Below are positions 54,560 to 61,456 of a stretch of 64,000 nt of DNA, in pieces. Source of the stretch: CAZPXZ01 sp965221505. Lineage in GTDB: Bacteria; Pseudomonadota; Alphaproteobacteria; Rhodobacterales; CAZPXZ01. The stretch is taken from positions 1,364,001-1,428,000 of the forward strand of contig CBDCSI010000002.1 in the NCBI GenBank assembly GCA_965221505.1. The letters run 5' to 3'. The first letter of the stretch is position 1; each line of letters opens with the position of its first letter. Both the position numbers and the translations under genes were made by a program. The notes under the pieces were generated by a model, which ran no database searches, was not told the DNA's origin, and was given only the letters and a program-made list of their open reading frames with translations.

Positions 54560-56293
54560 ATGGCGTATGCGCAGGATCCGGTTCGGCTCGAGGTTCTGAG
54601 GAACGGCTTCGATACGATTGCGGACGAGATCGCGCTCATTCTGATGCGTACGGCCTATTCGAGCATCGTACGCGACTCGATGGATTTCTCGACCGCAATT
54701 TGCGATGCGCAGGGCCGTACCCTCGCGCAGGGTCTGACTACGCCGATGCACCTGGGTTGCTTCTACGACGCGATGACCGCACTCATGAACCGCTACCGGG
54801 GCGACTTTCGTCCCGGAGACGTCTTCATCGGCAACGATCCCTACGTCGCCGGCGGGCAGCACCTGCCCGACATCTATGTCGTCAAGCCGGTATTCTTCGA
54901 CAATGCGCTTGCCGGCTGGTCAATGACGTTGGCCCACCATGTGGATGTCGGCGGCATCGTCGCCGGGAGCAACGCGCTCGGTTCCGAGGAGATCGTTCAG
55001 GAGGGCATCCGGATCCCGTTTCTGAGGCTCTACGATCAGGGACGTAGAAACGACATGCTCTGGGAACTGATCGGTCTCAACGTTCGCGTCCCGGATCTCA
55101 TGCTCGGAGACCTGCATGCGCAGGTCGTCGCCTGCGCGGCGGGTGAGCGCGGACTCGTCGCGCTCTTCCGGCGCTACGGCCTCGAGATGGTTCAAACCTA
55201 CATGGACGCCCTGCACGACAACGCGGAGGCGCTCGCGCGGGCCGAAATCGCCGACCTTCCGGACGGCGTCTATCGTTTCGTGGATCATATCGACGGACTC
55301 GGCGAAGAGCCGGAGGCGATCGAATTTCGGGTTGCGCTCACGATCGCCGGCGATCGGGTGACGATCGACTGGACCGGAACATCCGAGCAGGTCAAGGGCG
55401 GAATCAACGCACCGATCCCCTTTGCCCGCGCGGCCGCCTACACCGCGCTCCGCTCGGTGATGACCTCCGACGTGCCGAATTGTCACGGCTTTTCCAGGCC
55501 GGTCGAAGTCATCGCTCCGCCGGGCACCATCGTGAATCCGCTTCCGCCCGGCGCCTGCGGCGCCCGCGGAATTACCGGCTACCGCATGATCGATTGTCTC
55601 TTCGGCGCCCTGTCGCAGGTAGCCCCGGATCGGGTGACGGCCGACGGAAACGGAGGCGCGACCCTGCCTACGCTCTCGAGTTATCGGCCGGGGCAGGCAT
55701 TCGTTTTCAGCGAAACGATGATGGGCAACTGGGGCGCGGCGGCGAACCACGACGGCCAGGAGGGCGTTTCGCATCTTGGCGCAAACCAGTCCAACGTGCC
55801 CGTCGAATTGATCGAGGCCGAGAACCCGATCCGAATCGAGCGCTACGCGATGGTCCCGGACACCGGGGGACCCGGCCGCTGCAGGGGCGGCCTGGCGCTA
55901 GTGCGCGAATACCGGGCGCTCGACGACGACGTCACCCTGTCGGTTCGATCCGACAAGCGTGCGCATCCGCCGCACGGCTTGTTCGGCGGCAAGCCGGGAA
56001 CGGGATCGATGAACGTCATAAACCCCGGGCCGAAGGAGCGAGTCTTACCGACGCTGCCCACCGACCCGGTTCCGCTCCGCAAGGGCGAGGTCTTTCGCCA
56101 CGTGACGGCCGGCGGCGGGGGTTACGGAGATCCGAGGGAGCGCGACCCCGAGCGTGTGCTCGCCGATGTGCTCGACGGAAGGGAGACCGTCGACCATGCG
56201 CGAGAAGCGTACGGCGTGGTGGTCCGGAAGTGTGGCGAAAGGGTCGCGATCGACCGGGCTGCTACCGAGTCGTTGCGAAAGAGCCTGAGATAG
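54560..56293 (+). CDS. hyuB: Hydantoinase/5-oxoprolinase subunit B
   Basis: A 577-residue HyuB-family catalytic partner. The N-terminus DPVRLEVLRNGFDTIADEIALILMRTAYSSIVRDSMDFSTAI and the blocks GDVFIGNDPYVAGGQHLPD and LAHHVDVGGIVAGS are diagnostic, as is the C-terminal TAGGGGYGDPRERDP. ATG 54560 is preferred over GTG 54554 because GGAG at 54548-54551 is then 8 nt away. It forms the two-subunit enzyme with HyuA and is followed after 10 nt by the deacylase gene. Confidence 0.93.
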   Translation: MAYAQDPVRLEVLRNGFDTIADEIALILMRTAYSSIVRDSMDFSTAICDAQGRTLAQGLTTPMHLGCFYDAMTALMNRYRGDFRPGDVFIGNDPYVAGGQHLPDIYVVKPVFFDNALAGWSMTLAHHVDVGGIVAGSNALGSEEIVQEGIRIPFLRLYDQGRRNDMLWELIGLNVRVPDLMLGDLHAQVVACAAGERGLVALFRRYGLEMVQTYMDALHDNAEALARAEIADLPDGVYRFVDHIDGLGEEPEAIEFRVALTIAGDRVTIDWTGTSEQVKGGINAPIPFARAAAYTALRSVMTSDVPNCHGFSRPVEVIAPPGTIVNPLPPGACGARGITGYRMIDCLFGALSQVAPDRVTADGNGGATLPTLSSYRPGQAFVFSETMMGNWGAAANHDGQEGVSHLGANQSNVPVELIEAENPIRIERYAMVPDTGGPGRCRGGLALVREYRALDDDVTLSVRSDKRAHPPHGLFGGKPGTGSMNVINPGPKERVLPTLPTDPVPLRKGEVFRHVTAGGGGYGDPRERDPERVLADVLDGRETVDHAREAYGVVVRKCGERVAIDRAATESLRKSLR

Positions 56294-56303
56294 GGCGACG
56301 GAA

Positions 56304-57878
56304 TTGGCTCTCGCGTGCGTCGTCGAAGGCGGTTCCGTTCTCGACGGGTCGGGCGCACCGCCCTTCGCGGCCGATATCGGCGTTCTCGACGGCCGAGTCG
56401 TCGAGATCGGCAATCTGTCCGATGCGACGCGCGAGACGACGCTGGATGCGAGGGGCTTGTCGGTCTCGCCGGGATTTATCGACATTCACAGCCACTCGGA
56501 CTTCACGCTGCTGGTGGATCCGCGGGCGGTGAGCTCCGTTACGCAGGGCGTGACCCTCGAGGTCGTGGGCAATTGCGGCTTCGGTTGCGCGCCGATCGCC
56601 GATCCCGCACTTGCCCGCGAGGCGATTTACGGGTTCCGCGAAGACCAGCCGATCAGTTGGCGCAGTGTCGAGGGATACTTCGACCGGCTCGCCGCCGTAC
56701 GACCGGCGGTCAACGTGATCGCGCTGGTTCCGAACGGACAGCTGCGCCTCGCAACGGTCGGACTGGAGCCGAGACCGGCCCGTCGAGAGGAGCGCGAACG
56801 GATGCGGAGCCTCTTGCGGACGGGGCTCGAGCAGGGAGCGTTCGGCTTCTCGACCGGTCTCGAATACGCCTCCGAGGCGGACGCGACCGAAGAGGAGGTG
56901 GCCGCGCTCTGCCGCGAGGTGGCGCGGGCGGACGGAATCTATGCGACCCATACGCGCGACCGAGACGCCGGGGCGGTCGGGGCGGTGGCCGAGGCGATTC
57001 GCACGGCGGAGACGGCGGGTGCGCGGCTGCAGGTGTCCCACATCACGCCGCGCGGCGGATGGAGAGACGCGGAACGCGCCATCGAGTTGGTCGACAAGGC
57101 TCGCGACCGCGGGCTCGACGTCGCGTTCGACATGCATACGCGGTTGTTCGGCACGACCTATCTCAAGGCGGTCCTTCCCGCGTGGGCGATGGCCGGCGGT
57201 CGCGATGCGCTCGCGGGGAGGCTGCGCAGCCGGTCAGATCGGGCACGAATGAAGTGGGACCGTAACCTGATCGCTTCGCTCGGCGACTGGGACCGGGTAG
57301 TCCTGCTCGACAATCCGGCACTACCGGAGTTCCAGCGCCGGAGCGTCGGCGAAATCGCGCGCGCTTCCGGTTGCGAGCCGCTCGATGCGGTCTATGACGT
57401 TCTTCTGCGGGAAATCGACCATCTTCACCGGCAAATGGTGATTCTGCATTGCTACACCGAGGATGACCTGCGTTCGACCTACAGCCATGACGTCTGCACA
57501 GTTGCGTCCGATGCCACCGCATTGGCGCCGGACGGTCCGCTCGCCGGGTCGACCTTTCACGGCGCCTATAGCTGGGCCGCATGGTTCTATCGCCGCATGG
57601 TCCGGGAGACAGAAACGTTTTCGCCGGCGGAGGGCGTCCGGAAGCTCTCGGGACTGCCGGCAGAGCGTCTTGGGCTGTCCGATCGCGGCCGGATCAGAAA
57701 GGGGGCGTGTGCCGACATCGCGGTATTCGAAGCCGAGGCTTTCGGAGAAACCGGAACCACGTTCGAGCCCAACAGGATATCTGCGGGCATGCGGCACGTC
57801 TTGGTGAACGGAGTCGTTTCGCTTCGCGACGGGCAGTTGACCGGCGCCCGGGGCGGCGAGGTGCTTCGATCAAACTGA
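56304..57878 (+). CDS. N-acyl-D-amino-acid deacylase-family amidohydrolase
   Basis: A 524-residue D-aminoacylase-type enzyme beginning at a TTG 10 nt after hyuB. The metal site has GFIDIHSHSDF (His62, His64) and the family Cys in GNCGFGC (Cys91). GFSTGLEY, ATHTRD and LQVSHITPRG are further active-site segments, and the C-terminal beta-sandwich ends with FEPNRISAGMRHVLVNG. Members hydrolyse N-acyl-D-amino acids or N-carbamoyl compounds, a logical step after ring opening by HyuAB. Confidence 0.88.
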   Translation: MALACVVEGGSVLDGSGAPPFAADIGVLDGRVVEIGNLSDATRETTLDARGLSVSPGFIDIHSHSDFTLLVDPRAVSSVTQGVTLEVVGNCGFGCAPIADPALAREAIYGFREDQPISWRSVEGYFDRLAAVRPAVNVIALVPNGQLRLATVGLEPRPARREERERMRSLLRTGLEQGAFGFSTGLEYASEADATEEEVAALCREVARADGIYATHTRDRDAGAVGAVAEAIRTAETAGARLQVSHITPRGGWRDAERAIELVDKARDRGLDVAFDMHTRLFGTTYLKAVLPAWAMAGGRDALAGRLRSRSDRARMKWDRNLIASLGDWDRVVLLDNPALPEFQRRSVGEIARASGCEPLDAVYDVLLREIDHLHRQMVILHCYTEDDLRSTYSHDVCTVASDATALAPDGPLAGSTFHGAYSWAAWFYRRMVRETETFSPAEGVRKLSGLPAERLGLSDRGRIRKGACADIAVFEAEAFGETGTTFEPNRISAGMRHVLVNGVVSLRDGQLTGARGGEVLRSN

Positions 57879-57949
57879 CGCTGTCGCCGTGGCGGTGCAG
57901 CGGGCGTGACGCTTTCTCCGTTTCCGGATTGCCTTGCCGCCCGCGTTCC

Positions 57950-58588
57950 CGTCCGGTTTCGCGAGACCTCGGCCGAAATCCCGCCCTGTTTCCGTTCGAC
58001 GAGCCGCTGTCGAGTCTCGACGCCAAGTAGCGGGTCGAGATGAGAGCGGAGATCCGGCGCATCCACCGCCGCACCCGTACGACGACCGTCTACGTCACCC
58101 GCGATCAAGTCGAGGCGATGACCATGGGCGATCGAATTGCCGTGATGAAGTCCGGCCTCGTCATGCAGTTGGGAACGCCGGAGGAGATCTATTCCGACCC
58201 GCGAAACCTGTATGTGGCGCAATTCGTCGGAACGCCCGCGATCAACGCGTTTCCGGCGCGCATCGACGGTACGCGCGTCGTGGCGGGGGAGGCGGTTGTC
58301 GCGACCGCGACGTCGGACATCGACCGATTGGGACGGGCCTCTTCAGGAGACCTCGTATGCTGCGTGCGGCCCGAGGCGATCCGTCTCGGCGATACGGGAA
58401 TTCCCGGCGGCATTGAGGCGGTCGAACCGACCTGCCCGGATACGTTCCTTACCGTATCGGCGGAGATCAGGACCTTCACGGTGCGAACTGAGGGAACTTT
58501 CGCGGCTCGGGAAAACGAACGCGTGAGACTCGACTGGTGCGAAGAGAGCAACCTTTTCTTCGACGCGGACACCGGGGAACGGGTCTGA
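57950..58588 (+). pseudogene. Remnant of a UgpC/MalK-type ABC ATPase
   Basis: Only the C-terminal half survives. NPALFPFDEPLSSLDAK (Walker B region) is interrupted by an in-frame TAG at 58028-58030 where a Leu codon is expected before RVEM. It then continues VYVTRDQVEAMTMGDRIAVMKSGLVMQLGTPEEIY and a TOBE region to 58588. The H-loop His is Arg (VTRDQ). Walker A and the signature are missing upstream. It lies directly behind the deacylase gene, a likely relic of a lost importer; the left limit is approximate. Confidence 0.8.
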
Positions 58589-58938
58589 GGGCCGCTTGGG
58601 CGAGCGCAGCTTGGCGCCGTCGACGTCATGCGGATGGTGGCGGCGAATGCGGCCGACCGGGAACGGCTGCCGACTGCCGTCCTCCGGAATCCGCCGGAAT
58701 CCGATCGAACGGTCGCTCCAAACCTGAACGCGCCCTCCGCTCAGGCCCGGCAGAGGCGGCTCCCGCGAGTTTCGCTGCGGCGCATCGCGCCGTCAGGGAG
58801 ACTTGTCGTCAGTCGGACGAATTTTGCCCGATCCGCGGGTTCTCGGACGCATCCGCAGACATGCCCTGATCATTGGGTTCGGTCCGGACAAGCGCCATTC
58901 GGAGGCCTCGCTTGCCTCGGTCGCCGGGCGGCCCGCCG
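58589..58938. other. Intergenic stretch without a supported gene
   Basis: About 350 bp between the ATPase remnant and the convergent TetR gene. Only Arg-rich shadow frames are present, and no terminator hairpin with a T-run was seen. Confidence 0.4.
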
Positions 58939-59640
58939 TCACCTCGATGAGTCCGGGTCTGCGTCGCCTTCCGAAGGCCGCGGCCGATCTCGGGAAGGCG
59001 GCAGCGGGGCGCAGCAACCGTCGAGGACAACCTTGGTAATCGTCTCAGCCGCGACCTCGAAGTCAATGGGTTCGAGCTGCCGCCGATCGAGTACGTCGAT
59101 GGCCAGCGCCCCGAAATCCGCGTAGAACTGCGTCGCCGACCACAGCAGAACGAAAAGATGGCGCGGGTCCACCGGCGCCATCTTCCCGAAGCGAATCCAC
59201 TCCTCCACAACGGCGGCCCGCCGGTCGGTGACCTCTCGAATGTGTTCGCGCTGGCGCCGTTCGAGGAACTTGGCGCCGCGCAGGACTTCGTTGGCGAAGA
59301 AACGCGATTCCGTCGCGTGACGCCGCGAATATTCGAGTTTGGCCCGGACGTAAGCGGCGATAGCGTCCCGGGGTTCGCGCTCGGGAACGATGTGTTCGAA
59401 TGCGGAGTCCCAGCCCTCGATCAACCGGTCGATCAGCGCCGTGTAGATGCTCTCCTTGTCGGGGAAGTAGTAGTAGACGTTGGTCTTCGGCAGACCGCTG
59501 ACTCTCGCGATCTCCTTGACGTGAGTCCCGTCGAAACTCTTGTCGGCGAAGAGACCGACCGCGGCGCGCAGGATCCGCTCCTCGTTTCTTGCCCGGATTC
59601 GCGCCGCGGGCGCGTCGCGCTTTCCGACCGGCGGCATCAT
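58939..59640 (-). CDS. TetR-family transcriptional regulator (RutR-like)
   Basis: A 233-residue TetR regulator. The start is a double ATG at 59640/59637, with AGAAGG just upstream. The helix-turn-helix is in FDGTHVKEIARVSGLPKTNVYYYFPDKESIYTALI (about residues 35-69). The C-terminal ligand domain (YSRRHATESRFFANEVLRGA, WSATQFYADF) resembles the RutR/TetR_C_3 subgroup, whose members sense pyrimidines or related compounds. It faces the hydantoinase-deacylase operon, so control of that pathway is plausible. No operator was identified. Confidence 0.85.
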   Translation of the reverse strand: MMPPVGKRDAPAARIRARNEERILRAAVGLFADKSFDGTHVKEIARVSGLPKTNVYYYFPDKESIYTALIDRLIEGWDSAFEHIVPEREPRDAIAAYVRAKLEYSRRHATESRFFANEVLRGAKFLERRQREHIREVTDRRAAVVEEWIRFGKMAPVDPRHLFVLLWSATQFYADFGALAIDVLDRRQLEPIDFEVAAETITKVVLDGCCAPLPPSRDRPRPSEGDADPDSSR

Positions 59641-60152
59641 TCCAGACCTTCTCGGGCCGCGGTTCCGAGGACCGGCGCCCGCCCTCCCGCCGATCGCGGT
59701 TCGGCCCGGGCCGTCGGGCGGGGTCGGACGTCGCAATGCGTCTGTCGGAGCCGAAGCGCGCTGCGGATTCCCAGTTCCATCGCGGCGCTCCTGTCGTCCG
59801 ATACGCCGAGGCCCGTAAGCCCGGAACCGACGGCGACTGCCTGCGCGCGGGTATGCGGCAACGCCGGCGACTGACCCGGTCGGCAGCATACAGGGTTCCC
59901 GAATGACGGGGATCGATCTCGTCGGCGGTGCGACGCAGCGGGACCGCCATGTCTTCACGCTTCTCGGAGCCCTGGACAAGACGGATCTCAGCGCCATCGC
60001 CTCCCGGCGACCGCCTTTGGAGATTCGGCCGGTCAGGAATGGGCCAGGCATGCGACGCTACGTGCAGGGCATTCGGCTGGCCGCTTGCCCGTCGACCCCG
60101 ACAGGGGCGGTCGTCCGGATCGACCCGGCGATAGCTCCAACGAGGAGCACTC
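59641..60152. other. Intergenic region between the TetR gene and the AAA ATPase
   Basis: About 0.5 kb with no supported gene. G+C falls sharply towards 60150, where the palindromic promoter region of the next operon begins; this may be the border of an acquired segment. Confidence 0.45.
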
Positions 60153-60174
60153 TATTGAGGAATTTTACTCAATA
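60153..60174 (+). promoter_or_regulatory. AT-rich palindrome before the AAA ATPase gene
   Basis: TATTGAG (60153-60159) and CTCAATA (60168-60174) are perfect 7-bp arms around GAATTTTA, ending 15 bp before the ATG. It stands out in GC-rich surroundings. It is a likely operator or promoter element; similar palindromes are, from memory, common before DUF4143 ATPase genes. Confidence 0.5.
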
Positions 60175-60189
60175 TACTACATTAGCGTC

Positions 60190-61456
60190 ATGATCAGGTT
60201 TCAGCGGAATCAGGTATCCGAACTCTGCGATCGGCTCTCGGAGCCGCCCGTCGCGCTCGTCACCCTGTTCGGGCCGCGTCAAACGGGCAAGACGACCATT
60301 GCGCATCAGGCGCTGCATCGGTTGCGCCGAGAGACCGGACTCGGCTCGCGCTACTTCGCGCTCGACAATCCGACCCCGGAAGATTCCCCCCTTCGTCCAC
60401 GATTCCGTCGGGCCGATTTCCGGTTTGCCGGTTACGCCGACGGCCGAGTGGCTGGTTCGGCAGTGGCAGATCGCACGTAGGGAGGCAGCTCGGCAAGATC
60501 GTGGACATGTGCTGGTGCTGGACGAGATCCAGAAGATCGAGCGATGGTCGGAAGCGGTAAAGGGGCTCTGGGACGACGATCGCGCCAACGGCGTTCCGCT
60601 TCACGTGGTCGTCCTCGGCTCCGCTCCACTGCTCATGCAGCACGGCTTGAACGAAAGCCTCGCAGGCCGCTTCGAACCCATACGGGTCTCCCACTGGTCG
60701 TATGCTGAGATGGCCGAAGCGTTTGGCATCGGCCTGGACGAATACTTGTTCTATGGCGGATATCCTGGAACGGCTCGATTGATCGAAGACCCGCGTCGAT
60801 GGCGGAACAGGGTTCTCGAAGCGCTGATCGAGCCCCATCTCGAGCGCGACGTCCTGGCACTGACCCGTGTAGACAAGCCGGCGCTGCTTCGGCAACTGTT
60901 CTTCCTGGCCGCAGAGTATTCAGGGCAAATCCTCTCGTACAACAAGATGCTGGGGCAACTTCAGGGCGCGGGAAACACCACCACCCTGGCACGATATCTG
61001 ACGCTGCTGTCCCACGCCGGCCTGGTTGCAGGCCTCTCGAAGTTCGCCGGAGGCGCCGTCACCCGGCGCGGCTCCAGCCCCAAACTGAACGTCTTCAACA
61101 CGGCCTTGATGACGGCCGTAAGCGGCTACTCCTTCGACGAGGCCAGGGCGGATCGTTCCTTCTGGGGACGGCTGGCGGAAAGCGCGGTCGGCGCCCACCT
61201 CCTGAATATCCGGGAATCGGACGTCCATGTCCAGTACTGGCGCCACGGCAATCACGAGGTCGATTTCGTGCTGAAGCGAGGTCCCCGTCTCGTCTCGATC
61301 GAAGTCAAGAGCGGCCGGCGCACCCGCAGCCTGCAAGGTATGAACGTATTCGAGAAACGGTTCGAGCCGGATCGCTCGATCGTCGTCGGCCAGGACGGAA
61401 CAGCGCTCGAGGAGTTCCTGAGCGAACCCGCCGGATACTGGATCGATCGGGGATGA
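60190..61456 (+). pseudogene. DUF4143-type AAA ATPase, frameshifted at a C6 run
   Basis: Read as one protein of about 421 residues: ATG at 60190, Walker A GPRQTGKTT (residues 28-36), then the frame shifts by one base at the C6 run 60386-60391. Removing one C joins ALDNPTPED to SPFVHDSVG. Walker B is HVLVLDEIQKIERW, the DUF4143-like region has EYLFYGGYPG and ILSYNKMLGQLQ, and the end YWRHGNHEVDFVL with VSIEVKSG is a nuclease-like ExK motif. Both halves look well preserved, so the lesion is recent, a sequencing slip, or a phase-variable tract. The stop overlaps the next gene by 4 nt. Confidence 0.8.
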
